A stretch of DNA of 22,826 nucleotides, taken from positions 1-22,826 of the forward strand of contig JAHHTB010000009.1 in the NCBI GenBank assembly GCA_020024855.1, written 5' to 3'. The position numbers and the translations under genes were made by a program. Below are positions 1-7,671 of the stretch, piece by piece; within the stretch, counting starts at the first letter, position 1, and each line of letters opens with the position of its first letter. Under the pieces are notes generated by a model, which saw only the letters and a list, made by a program, of their open reading frames with translations, had not been told where the DNA came from and searched no databases. The DNA is from Fusobacterium sp. (GTDB lineage: Bacteria; Fusobacteriota; Fusobacteriia; Fusobacteriales; Fusobacteriaceae).

Positions 1-72
1 TGTTTTTGTCAATAAAAATAAATACAATTTTCGTATTCTTTTAAAAACTCTTATTTTACAACAAATAAAAAC

Positions 73-101
73 TTGAAAATTTAAATTTTTTAATATATAT
101 T
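73..101 (+). promoter_or_regulatory. Candidate promoter of the GntR-family gene
   Basis: TTGAAA (73-78) and TATATT (96-101) are separated by 17 bp, which fits a sigma-70-type promoter. The predicted transcript start near 108 leaves about 48 nt of leader containing the GAGGG ribosome binding site. No copy of the TGGTNNNACCA operator found downstream is present here, so simple autoregulation through that site is not supported. The surrounding sequence is very AT-rich, so chance matches are easy. Confidence 0.45.
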
Positions 102-155
102 ATATGTAATAATTTATTTGTTAATCCATTTAATTAAAATAGAAAAGAGGGAAAA

Positions 156-833
156 ATGGAAAAAAAATCTTATTATAAAGTTAATGAATATATTTGTGAA
201 AGAATTTCAAATGGACAATTAAAATTAGGAGATAAGCTCCCACCAGAAAGGGAATTTGCTAAAATCCTAGATATTAGTAGAAATTCTACTAGAGAAGGAC
301 TTCGTATTTTAGAAAATATGGGTGTTGTTACTAGTCAACATGGTGCAGGAAATTTTATTTCTGCTGATTTTGAAGAAACCATAGCAGATATTATGTCATA
401 TATGTTTATCTTAAAAGGAATGGACGATAAACAAATAACACAATTTAGATATGCTATTGAATGGGGAGCTATAAATATTATCACTGGAAAAGTTTCAGAA
501 GATGATAAAAAAGATCTTCTTTATTATCTTACTAAATTAGAAGAAGCTGAAACTGAAAAAGAAGCTGTGATTTATGATAAAAAAATACACTATTTTCTTA
601 TTGAAGCAACAAATAATGACTATATGAAAACCAGTTATCTTGCTTTAACAAAAATTATGAATATCTATATTCCTCGTCTTCGTGAAAAAATTATACTTGG
701 TATGAAAGGTGATAAAGCTCTTAGGGGTGCACATAGAATGATTGTAGAAGGAGTTATTGAAGGTGATTTAAAGAAAAGTATAAAAGGACTTAATCTTCAC
801 TTTGAATATATTATAAAATATCAGAATTCTTAA
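156..833 (+). CDS. GntR/FadR-family (FCD) transcriptional regulator, likely lactate-responsive
   Basis: This 225-residue protein has the FadR subfamily layout. An N-terminal winged helix (about residues 5-70) carries the typical LPPEREFA motif at 28-35. An all-helical FCD ligand domain spans about 85-220. The FCD metal/ligand residues appear as D141, H145, H193 and H215, so it probably binds a carboxylate through a metal ion, as LldR-type proteins do. The start has a GAGGG ribosome binding site about 5 nt upstream. It precedes a lactate permease operon on the same strand but is separated from it by a hairpin (958-990) and 364 bp. The three TGGTNNNACCA sites upstream of that operon match the known operator core of FadR/PdhR/LldR relatives, so this protein is their most likely binder. 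The family assignment is firm. The effector (lactate, glycolate or other) is inferred from context. Confidence 0.9.
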   Translation: MEKKSYYKVNEYICERISNGQLKLGDKLPPEREFAKILDISRNSTREGLRILENMGVVTSQHGAGNFISADFEETIADIMSYMFILKGMDDKQITQFRYAIEWGAINIITGKVSEDDKKDLLYYLTKLEEAETEKEAVIYDKKIHYFLIEATNNDYMKTSYLALTKIMNIYIPRLREKIILGMKGDKALRGAHRMIVEGVIEGDLKKSIKGLNLHFEYIIKYQNS

Positions 834-957
834 TTTTAATGTCTTATTTTTAATCTTTTATTTATATTTTTATACATATTTTTTAAAAAAAGTTCTATAT
901 TTTTAAAAAATAACTAGACATTATAAACAATAAGGTATATAATAACCATATCACTAG

Positions 958-990
958 ATTAAAAATCAATATTTTATATTGATTTTTAAT
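958..990 (+). terminator. Hairpin terminator candidate after the GntR-family gene
   Basis: A 15-bp inverted repeat (958-972 with 976-990) encloses a TTT loop and is followed by TTTT. The stem is almost entirely A/T, with one G:C pair, so it is weaker than the other terminators in this window. If it works, the regulator gene is transcribed separately from the permease operon. Confidence 0.5.
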
Positions 991-1004
991 TTTTAGAACT
1001 ATCT

Positions 1005-1015
1005 TGGTAGGACCA
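1005..1015. promoter_or_regulatory. Operator 1 (TGGTAGGACCA) for the FCD-type regulator
   Basis: TGGTAGGACCA matches the core TGGTNNNACCA bound by FadR/PdhR-type GntR regulators. It is the farthest of three copies from lctP. Its centre (1010) is 72 bp from operator 2. Confidence 0.7.
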
Positions 1016-1076
1016 TTTAGTGATTATCAGTAAATTCAATTATAAAATGAAATTTAAAATTTTTTAATATTATATT

Positions 1077-1087
1077 TGGTAGTACCA
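1077..1087. promoter_or_regulatory. Operator 2 (TGGTAGTACCA), next to a perfect -10 hexamer
   Basis: TGGTAGTACCA is a perfect dyad apart from the central base, and extends one base on each side to TTGGTAGTACCAA (1076-1088). A perfect TATAAT (1089-1094) follows it immediately, so bound repressor would cover the promoter spacer. No convincing -35 is seen for that -10. A TTGACG at 1118-1123 is another possible -35 but lacks a good -10. Confidence 0.75.
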
Positions 1088-1149
1088 ATATAATATGTAA
1101 TATTTTGTAACAATGTATTGACGTGCTTTTTTATTTTTTTCAATTTTTA

Positions 1150-1160
1150 TGGTAGGACCA
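1150..1160. promoter_or_regulatory. Operator 3 (TGGTAGGACCA), 37 bp before the lctP start
   Basis: TGGTAGGACCA is identical to operator 1. It lies between any candidate promoter and the lctP ribosome binding site (GAGGAGG, 1184-1190). Its centre (1155) is 73 bp from operator 2. A repressor here would act as a roadblock or as the proximal anchor of a loop. Confidence 0.7.
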
Positions 1161-1197
1161 ATATTGTATGATTGAAATTCTTTGAGGAGGTAACAAT

Positions 1198-2739
1198 ATG
1201 TTGATGTTTTTACTGGCTATTCTGCCTATTCTTTTTCTAGTCATAGCTCTAACAGGATTAAAATTACCTGGACATAAAGCATGTCCTTTAGCTATGATTA
1301 TTACTCTTATTGAAGCTCTATTCATTTGGAAACAAAGTAGCATTGATGTTATAACAGGAACTCTTGAAGGATTTGTTATGGCTATCTGGCCCATATGTCT
1401 TGTTATCATAGCTGCTGTTTTCACTTATAATCTTGTTGTATACACTAAAAATATAGAAATTATAAAAAATATGTTAGCTTCTGTTTCAACAGATAAACGT
1501 ATTTTGGTTTTAATTATCGCTTGGGGATTTGGTGCTTTCATGGAAGGAATGGCAGGATTTGGTACTGCTGTTGCTATTCCTGCTGGTATCCTTATAGGAC
1601 TTGGATTTGAACCTCTTTTTGCTGCAATGGTTTGTCTAGTTGCAAATACTACACCTGTTGCATTTGGTTCTATTGGTGTTCCTGAAATAACTGCTGCAAG
1701 TATTGCAGGATTAAGTTCTTACGAAATTGCTATATATACTATATTTCAAACTTCAATTATGTCAGTTCTTGTTCCTTTCATGGTAATTTATATGACTGGA
1801 AAAAGTGCTGGAAAAAAAGGAACTGAGGCATTTAAAGGAATATGGATTATAACTCTTATGGCTGGACTTTCTTTTACAGTTTTCCAATATATCACAGCAA
1901 GATTTATAAGTCCAGAACTTCCTTCAATTTTAGGTTCTGTTGTATGTATGGCTATTATCATTATTCTTACTAAGTTTTTTAAAATTAATAATCCTGATTT
2001 TAATATAAAAACTGAGAAAAATATTACTAATGTAGATCTTAAACAAGCTTTCATTGCATGGAGTCCATTTATATTTGTACTTCTTTTCTTAGTATTTACT
2101 TCTTCACTTGTACCTATGATTAATAAACCTTTAGCATCTGTTAAAAGTAGTATAGTTATATATTCTGGAAAAGATGCAGTCCCTTATACTTTTGCATGGC
2201 TTTCTACACCAGGAGTCCAAATTATAGTTGCTGCTTTTATTGGTGGACTTGTTCAAAAATGTCCTGTTAGTGAGATAGTTTGTGTTTTCTTTAAAACTAT
2301 TAAACAAATGTCTAAGACTATAATAACTATTATGGCTGTTATAGCAACTGCAAAAGTTATGGGATATTGTGGAATGATTCAAGTAATAGCTGATTTTATT
2401 GTTAATATTACTGGTAATTTCTATCCTTTCGTTGCTCCATTCTTAGGTTCTGTTGGAACATTTGTAACAGGAAGTGCTACTTCAAGTAGTGTCCTTTTTA
2501 CAAAACTTCAACATAGTGCTGCTATTGTTCTTAATATGAGTCCTACATGGATGGTTGCATCAAATATAATTGGAAGTACTGCTGGTAAAATTATATCTCC
2601 ACAAAGTATAGCTGTTGCTACTGCTGCTGCTGGAATTATTGGAAAAGAAAGTGAAATTCTTACTGGAGTTATTAAATATTACATTGTTTTTATAATTATT
2701 TATGGACTTGTCACATATTTTGGTATAGGTTTAATTTAA
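1198..2739 (+). CDS. lctP: L-lactate permease (LctP/LldP family)
   Basis: This 513-residue polytopic inner-membrane protein is slightly shorter than typical family members (about 530-560). It carries two family hallmarks: GAFMEGMAGFGT at 112-123, with the following stretch ending in FGSIGVPE, and FVTGSATSSSVLF near residue 422. The family imports lactate, and some members glycolate, with protons. GAGGAGG sits 7 nt before ATG 1198, and the nearby in-frame ATG at 1204 is less well spaced. It is the first gene of a five-gene + strand operon and lies directly behind three FCD-type operators, so it should be repressed without substrate. The downstream 2-hydroxyacid dehydrogenase supports lactate as substrate. 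Glycolate remains possible. Confidence 0.93.
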   Translation: MLMFLLAILPILFLVIALTGLKLPGHKACPLAMIITLIEALFIWKQSSIDVITGTLEGFVMAIWPICLVIIAAVFTYNLVVYTKNIEIIKNMLASVSTDKRILVLIIAWGFGAFMEGMAGFGTAVAIPAGILIGLGFEPLFAAMVCLVANTTPVAFGSIGVPEITAASIAGLSSYEIAIYTIFQTSIMSVLVPFMVIYMTGKSAGKKGTEAFKGIWIITLMAGLSFTVFQYITARFISPELPSILGSVVCMAIIIILTKFFKINNPDFNIKTEKNITNVDLKQAFIAWSPFIFVLLFLVFTSSLVPMINKPLASVKSSIVIYSGKDAVPYTFAWLSTPGVQIIVAAFIGGLVQKCPVSEIVCVFFKTIKQMSKTIITIMAVIATAKVMGYCGMIQVIADFIVNITGNFYPFVAPFLGSVGTFVTGSATSSSVLFTKLQHSAAIVLNMSPTWMVASNIIGSTAGKIISPQSIAVATAAAGIIGKESEILTGVIKYYIVFIIIYGLVTYFGIGLI

Positions 2740-2788
2740 AAGCATATAATTTAAAATTATCATAATATAAGATTAAGGAGGAATGGAT

Positions 2789-4216
2789 ATGGAAAAAATA
2801 ATTTATAACAAAGTTACACCTGAATTAATCGATCAATTTAAAAATATCGTTCCAGGTAAGGTTCATGTTAATGGAGATATTAATGATGATTATTCACATG
2901 ATGAAATGCCTATTTATGGAAAAGGTATGCCAGATGTCGTAATTGAAGCTACAACTACTGAAGATATTGCTGCAATTGTAAAATTATGTTATGAAAATTC
3001 TATCCCAGTAATTCCAAGAGGAGCAGGAACAGGACTTACAGGTGCTGCTGTTGCTATCTTTGGTGGTGTTATGATTGATATAAGTAAAATGAATAAAATT
3101 TTAAATTATGATAAAGAAAACTTTGTAGTTCATGTTCAAGCTGGAGTTCTTTTAAATGATCTTGCTGAAGATGCATTAAAACAAGGACTTTTATATCCAC
3201 CTGATCCAGGAGAAAAATTTGCAACACTTGGAGGAAATGTTTCTACAAATGCTGGTGGTATGAGAGCAGTAAAATATGGATGTACAAGAGACTATGTTCG
3301 TGCTATGACTGTTGTTCTTCCAACTGGAGAAATCGTTAAATTAGGAGCTACTGTTTCAAAAACTTCTACTGGATATAGTTTACTTAACTTAATGATTGGT
3401 TCTGAAGGAACTCTTGGTATAATAACTGAACTTACTTTAAAACTTATACCGGCTCCAAAAGAAACTATTAGTCTAATTATTCCTTATGAAAATCTTGAAG
3501 ATTGTATAGCAACTGTTCCTAAATTCTTTATGGCACATTTACAACCTCAAGCACTAGAGTTTATGGAAAAAGAAATTGTTCTTTCTTCTGAAAGATATCT
3601 TGGAAAGAGTGTATTCCCTCAAACTCTTGACGGAGTAGATATAGGAGCATATCTTCTTGTTACATTTGATGGAAATGACATGGAAGAACTTGAAGCCATA
3701 ACAGAAACTGCTTCTGAAATTGTTCTTGAAGCTGGAGCTATTGATGTCTTAGTTGCCGATACTCCAACTAAGAAAAAAGATGCTTGGGCAGCAAGAAGTT
3801 CTTTCCTAGAAGCAATTGAAGCTGAAACTAAATTACTTGATGAATGTGACGTTGTTGTTCCAGTAAATCAAATAGCAAAATATCTAACTTATGTTAAATC
3901 TCTACAAGAAAAATTTGACTTCACTATTAAAAGCTTTGGACATGCTGGTGATGGAAATCTTCACATCTATGCTTGTGCAAATGATATGGACGAAGTTGAA
4001 TTTAAAAAACAAGTTCATGAATTTATGACTGATATTTATAAAGAAGCAGCTTTATGTGGAGGACTAATTTCAGGAGAACATGGTATAGGATATGGTAAAG
4101 TAAGTTATCTTGCTGATTTTGTTGGTAAAACAAATATACGTTTAATGAAAGATATAAAACAAGTATTTGACCCTAAGATGATTTTAAATCCTGGAAAAGT
4201 TTGTTATAAATTATAA
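2789..4216 (+). CDS. lctD: FAD-linked 2-hydroxyacid (lactate/glycolate) dehydrogenase, LctD/GlcD type
   Basis: This protein of about 475 residues belongs to the VAO flavoprotein family. The FAD-binding domain shows PRGAGTGLTGAAV (76-88), GGNVSTNAGG (about 148-157) and GSEGTLGI (about 204-211). The C-terminal cap/oxidase domain carries the metal-binding HAGDGNLH (385-392) and GEHGIG (429-434). I place the start at ATG 2789 because AGGAGG (2776-2781) is 7 nt upstream. The in-frame ATG at 2783 is only 1 nt after the AGGAGG. The protein should oxidise lactate (stereochemistry unclear) to pyruvate. There is no GlcE/GlcF-like partner, but etfB and etfA lie in the same operon, as in the Etf-coupled lactate dehydrogenase of Acetobacterium woodii (LctBCD). 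Etf is therefore the likely electron acceptor. Glycolate as substrate cannot be excluded. Confidence 0.88.
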   Translation: MEKIIYNKVTPELIDQFKNIVPGKVHVNGDINDDYSHDEMPIYGKGMPDVVIEATTTEDIAAIVKLCYENSIPVIPRGAGTGLTGAAVAIFGGVMIDISKMNKILNYDKENFVVHVQAGVLLNDLAEDALKQGLLYPPDPGEKFATLGGNVSTNAGGMRAVKYGCTRDYVRAMTVVLPTGEIVKLGATVSKTSTGYSLLNLMIGSEGTLGIITELTLKLIPAPKETISLIIPYENLEDCIATVPKFFMAHLQPQALEFMEKEIVLSSERYLGKSVFPQTLDGVDIGAYLLVTFDGNDMEELEAITETASEIVLEAGAIDVLVADTPTKKKDAWAARSSFLEAIEAETKLLDECDVVVPVNQIAKYLTYVKSLQEKFDFTIKSFGHAGDGNLHIYACANDMDEVEFKKQVHEFMTDIYKEAALCGGLISGEHGIGYGKVSYLADFVGKTNIRLMKDIKQVFDPKMILNPGKVCYKL

Positions 4217-4280
4217 TTTGACACATTACTATTAAAATATATAAACCAATTTTTACTTAAATTTTAGGAGGTAAATAATT

Positions 4281-5417
4281 ATGGCATATTTAATTTCTGA
4301 AGAAGCTCAAGATTTACTACAGGACGTTAAAAACTTTTGTGAAAAAGAAGTAATGGAACAATGTAAAGAATATGACAGAACTGGTGAATGGCCAAAAGAA
4401 ATATATGAAAAAGCTATTGAACAAGGATACCATGCTTTAGAAGTACCTGAAGAATATGGTGGACCTGGACTTAGTAGAGTTGATGTTGCTGCCCTTATAG
4501 AACAAATGGCAATAGCTGATGCTGGATTTGCAACTACAATTTCTGCAAGTGGACTTGGAATGAAACCAGTTTTAATTGCTGGTTCTGATGAACTTAAAAA
4601 ACGTGCTTGTGATTTAATACTTGAAGGAGGATTTGGAGCTTTCTGTTTAACTGAACCTGGAGCTGGTTCTGATGCAAGTGCTGGTAAAACTACTGCAGTT
4701 AAAGATGGAGATTACTATGTTTTAAACGGAAGAAAATGTTTCATAACAAATGGAGCTGTTGCATCTTTCTATTGTGTAACTGCTATGACTGATAAATCAG
4801 CTGGTGTAAAAGGAATTTCTATGTTCTTTGTTGAAGCTGGAACTCCTGGATTAAGTACTGGTAATGAAGAAGATAAAATGGGTATCCGTACTTCAAATAC
4901 TTGTGATGTTGTTCTTGAAGATTGTCGTATTCCTGCTAAAAACCTTATTGGTGCTGAAGGAAAAGGATTCTCAATTGCAATGAAAACTCTTGACCAAGCT
5001 CGTACATGGATGGGTTGTGTAGCAACTGGTATTGCTCAAAGAGGAATAAATGAAGCTATAAAATATGGTAAAGAAAGAATTCAATTTGGAAAACCTATAA
5101 TTAAAAACCAAGCTCTTCAATTTAAAATTGCTGATATGCAAATAAAAACTGAAACTGCTCGTCAAATGGTTGCCCATGCTTTAACTAAAATGGATATGGG
5201 ATTATCACACAGTATGGAGTCAGCTATAGCAAAATGCTATGCATCTGATATAGCAATGGAAGTTGCTTCTGAAGCTATCCAATTCTTTGGTGGATATGGA
5301 TACAGCCGTGAATATCCTGTTGAAAAATTATTAAGAGATGCAAAAATATTCCAAATTTTTGAAGGAACTAATGAAGTACAAAGAATCGTAATAGCAAACA
5401 ACACTATCGGAAGATAA
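4281..5417 (+). CDS. Short-chain acyl-CoA dehydrogenase (butyryl-CoA dehydrogenase type)
   Basis: This 378-residue protein has the full acyl-CoA dehydrogenase fold. It shows LTEPGAGSDAS (123-133, FAD/substrate contact), GGYGYSREYP near 320, and IFEGTNEVQ at the C terminus with the catalytic base E361. Length and motifs fit Bcd-type enzymes, which work with Etf and in anaerobes mainly reduce crotonyl-CoA to butyryl-CoA. AGGAGG precedes ATG 4281. It sits between lctD and etfBA, with only 20 bp to etfB, rather than in a crt-bcd-etf-hbd cluster. Because it is in a lactate operon, an acryloyl-CoA reductase role (lactate to propionate) is a real alternative. That route needs lactoyl-CoA dehydratase and a CoA-transferase, and neither is in this window. 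Family certain; acyl chain preference not readable. Confidence 0.93.
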   Translation: MAYLISEEAQDLLQDVKNFCEKEVMEQCKEYDRTGEWPKEIYEKAIEQGYHALEVPEEYGGPGLSRVDVAALIEQMAIADAGFATTISASGLGMKPVLIAGSDELKKRACDLILEGGFGAFCLTEPGAGSDASAGKTTAVKDGDYYVLNGRKCFITNGAVASFYCVTAMTDKSAGVKGISMFFVEAGTPGLSTGNEEDKMGIRTSNTCDVVLEDCRIPAKNLIGAEGKGFSIAMKTLDQARTWMGCVATGIAQRGINEAIKYGKERIQFGKPIIKNQALQFKIADMQIKTETARQMVAHALTKMDMGLSHSMESAIAKCYASDIAMEVASEAIQFFGGYGYSREYPVEKLLRDAKIFQIFEGTNEVQRIVIANNTIGR

Positions 5418-5437
5418 GTTAAGGAGGACACTAAATT

Positions 5438-6214
5438 ATGGAAATATTAGTTTGTATAAAACAAGTTCCTGATGATTCTGTTGAAATTTATCTTAATTCT
5501 TCAACTGGTAAACCTAATCTTGATGGAATTAGTGAAATTGTTAATGCCTTTGATACATATGCTCTTGAAATGGCAACTCGTTTAAAAGAAAAAATTGGTG
5601 GTGAAATTACTGTTGTTTCTATAGGAGATGAAAGTGTAAAAAATTCACTTAAAAACTGTTTAGCTGTTGGAGCAGATAAAGCATATCTTGTTAAAGAAGA
5701 TGATGCTAACTCTTTAGGAACAGATGGAGTTGTAAAATATCTTATAAAAGCAAAAGACGATATAGAAAAAATTCTTGATAAAAAATTTGATATCGTTTTC
5801 TGTGGTAAAGAAGCTACTGATTATGCTTCTAGTCAAGTTGGACTTCTTATTGCTGAACAACTTGGTCTTCCTTCTGTTGCAAATGTTGTTGATATAGAAG
5901 TTGAAAATGAGGTTACAAAATTAAAACAAGAAACTGATGATGGATATAATATTATTGAAACTAAACTTCCATGCATTGTAACAGTTCAAAAACCTAATTA
6001 TGAACCAAGATACCCAACAATAAAAACAAAGATGGCAGCTAGAAAGAAACCTATAGATGAACTTGAACCTGCTGAAAAATCTGAAAATATTATGGAAGTT
6101 GTAAATGTTTTTGAACCTGCAAAACGTTCTGCAGGAGTAAAATTAAAAGCTGAAACAGCTGAAGAAGTTGTTGCTCAAGCAATTAAAATAATGACAGATG
6201 CTAAAGTATTTTAG
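5438..6214 (+). CDS. etfB: Electron transfer flavoprotein beta subunit
   Basis: This 258-residue EtfB has the usual length. Features are the KQVPD start (8-12), the GKEATDYASSQVG segment (about 122-134) that contacts the nucleotide/flavin, and the EtfB signature EPRYPTIKTKMAARKKPI. AAGGAGG lies about 10 nt before ATG 5438. With EtfA it forms a soluble flavin heterodimer that carries electrons between dehydrogenases, here presumably both LctD and the acyl-CoA dehydrogenase encoded just upstream. Etf of anaerobes with Bcd is often bifurcating (NADH to crotonyl-CoA plus ferredoxin). The sequence is compatible with this, but I cannot confirm the second FAD from motifs alone. Confidence 0.95.
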   Translation: MEILVCIKQVPDDSVEIYLNSSTGKPNLDGISEIVNAFDTYALEMATRLKEKIGGEITVVSIGDESVKNSLKNCLAVGADKAYLVKEDDANSLGTDGVVKYLIKAKDDIEKILDKKFDIVFCGKEATDYASSQVGLLIAEQLGLPSVANVVDIEVENEVTKLKQETDDGYNIIETKLPCIVTVQKPNYEPRYPTIKTKMAARKKPIDELEPAEKSENIMEVVNVFEPAKRSAGVKLKAETAEEVVAQAIKIMTDAKVF

Positions 6215-6226
6215 GAGGTTATGTAA

Positions 6227-7213
6227 ATGAAACTTACTGATATGAAAAATATAATGGTATATGTTGAAACAGCTAATAAAACTCCTATAAACTGTGCTTT
6301 GGAAACTCTTGGTAAAGCAAGTGAAATTGCAAAAGCAAAAGGAGAAGAAGTCTTCGCTGTTTTAATTGGAAAAGATTTAGATGAAGCTACAAAATTAGTT
6401 TTCCAAGCAGGAGCTGATAAAATTATTCTTGTAGAAAATGAAAATGCTCAAGTTGAATCTCATAGATTTATTCTTACTGAGATTATTAAAAAATATAAAC
6501 CTGCTACTATAATGGCTGGTGGAACACAGTATGCAAAAGATTTAATGCCTATTATAGCTAGTAGATTTGAAACAACAAGTGCTGTTGATGTTATAAATAT
6601 AAAATTAGAAGGAGATAATATCGTTATGACTTGTCCTGTTTATGGTGGAACAATTCTAAATGATATTGTAATAAAAACTTTTCCTGTTGTAATGTCAATT
6701 CGTTCTGGTTCATTTGCTAAAAATCTTGTTCCTGAAAAAACTGGAGAAATAATAAAAGAAAATATTCCTGTTCCAGCTGAAGCTATTTTAACAAAAATAG
6801 TTGATATTATTAAAGAAGCTGGAGAACAAGTAAATCTTGAAGAAGCTGAAATTATTGTTTCTGGTGGTCGTGGAATGGGAACAAAAGAAAACTTTGAACT
6901 TGTTAAACAACTTGCTGATGTTTGTGGTGGAGTTGTTGGAGCTACAAGACCTGCCATTGAAGGAGAATGGATTCCACGTTCTCATCAAGTTGGACAATCT
7001 GGAAAAATAGTTTCTCCAAAATTATATATTGCTTGTGGTGTATCTGGAGCTACTCAACACCTATCTGGTATGATTGGTTCTGAATATATTGTTGCAATAA
7101 ATAAAGATGAAGATGCACCTATATTTGAGGTTGCTGATGTAGGTCTTGTTGGAGATGCTATAAAAATTATTCCTTTATTAATTGCAGAAATTAATAAAAT
7201 AAAAAATATATAG
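6227..7213 (+). CDS. etfA: Electron transfer flavoprotein alpha subunit
   Basis: This 328-residue EtfA partners EtfB. The C-terminal FAD domain has VGATRPAIEGEW, the GQSG segment, SGATQHLSGM and the terminal VGDAIKIIPLLI. It starts 12 nt after the etfB stop, and its AGGAGG overlaps the end of etfB (TTTTAGGAGGTTATG), so the two are likely translated together. There is no N-terminal ferredoxin-like extension of the kind found in some bifurcating EtfA proteins (for example CarE), so any ferredoxin would have to dock externally. It is the last gene of the lactate operon; a strong terminator follows 36 nt later. Confidence 0.96.
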   Translation: MKLTDMKNIMVYVETANKTPINCALETLGKASEIAKAKGEEVFAVLIGKDLDEATKLVFQAGADKIILVENENAQVESHRFILTEIIKKYKPATIMAGGTQYAKDLMPIIASRFETTSAVDVINIKLEGDNIVMTCPVYGGTILNDIVIKTFPVVMSIRSGSFAKNLVPEKTGEIIKENIPVPAEAILTKIVDIIKEAGEQVNLEEAEIIVSGGRGMGTKENFELVKQLADVCGGVVGATRPAIEGEWIPRSHQVGQSGKIVSPKLYIACGVSGATQHLSGMIGSEYIVAINKDEDAPIFEVADVGLVGDAIKIIPLLIAEINKIKNI

Positions 7214-7248
7214 GCTACTAGTTATAAATTATATAAATTCCATTCAAA

Positions 7249-7285
7249 AAAAGAAAGGCACAGCTAAAAGCTGTGTCTTTCTTTT
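7249..7285 (+). terminator. Terminator of the lctP-etfA operon
   Basis: A long stem (about 7249-7265 with 7269-7285, one G:U pair) includes the GGCACAGCT / AGCTGTGTC core, encloses an AAA loop, and ends in a T-run. A-rich sequence on the other side would also let it work on the - strand. Confidence 0.9.
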
Positions 7286-7287
7286 AC

Positions 7288-7575
7288 AAACATTTAATTT
7301 TCAATATTAATAATAAAAATACTTGTCTAGCTTTTAATTAGCTTACTGATACTTTAATGAATTTAAAAGTATAATAAATGCATGCTCTTTTATTTTTCAT
7401 AATATCTAAATATAAAAATAATAGATGTTTTTTCTAAGATAAAATTGCAATTATCGATCTCTATAAGTTATTTTAAAAATTGAAATTATAATTTTAAAAT
7501 ATTTAAAATAATGTATTTAGAAATATAAAATTTTCATTCATTTTAAAAATAGATTAATTCAAAAAATATTAAAAA
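7288..7575. other. Gene-free AT-rich spacer between convergent operons
   Basis: Between the etfA terminator and the tnaA terminator I see no open frame with a ribosome binding site, no GC-rich structured RNA and no clear repeat. It is ordinary AT-rich spacer. Confidence 0.6.
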
Positions 7576-7612
7576 AATAACCTTAATGCTAAAAATTAAC
7601 ATTAAGGTTATT
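7576..7612 (-). terminator. Terminator of tnaA
   Basis: A perfect 13-bp stem (7576-7588 with 7600-7612) has an 11-nt loop. Read on the - strand it is followed by a run of T residues. It lies 60 nt past the tnaA stop. Confidence 0.88.
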
Positions 7613-7671
7613 ATAAAAATCTATTTTATTTTTTTACTAACACTATTTGACAAAGAACAAAAATATTTTTT

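Noticed and set aside
1118..1123. TTGACG as the -35 of the lctP promoter
   Set aside because: No acceptable -10 lies 16-18 bp downstream, so I only mention it beside the TATAAT at 1089.
2783..2788. ATG 2783 as the start of the 2-hydroxyacid dehydrogenase
   Set aside because: It is 1 nt after AGGAGG. The ATG at 2789 has a 7-nt spacer and is the better start.
6640..6997. Antisense open frames within etfA and similar long frames opposite other genes (for example 1140-1424 and 9758-10126)
   Set aside because: They lie opposite clear conserved genes, lack ribosome binding sites and have composition expected of shadow frames.
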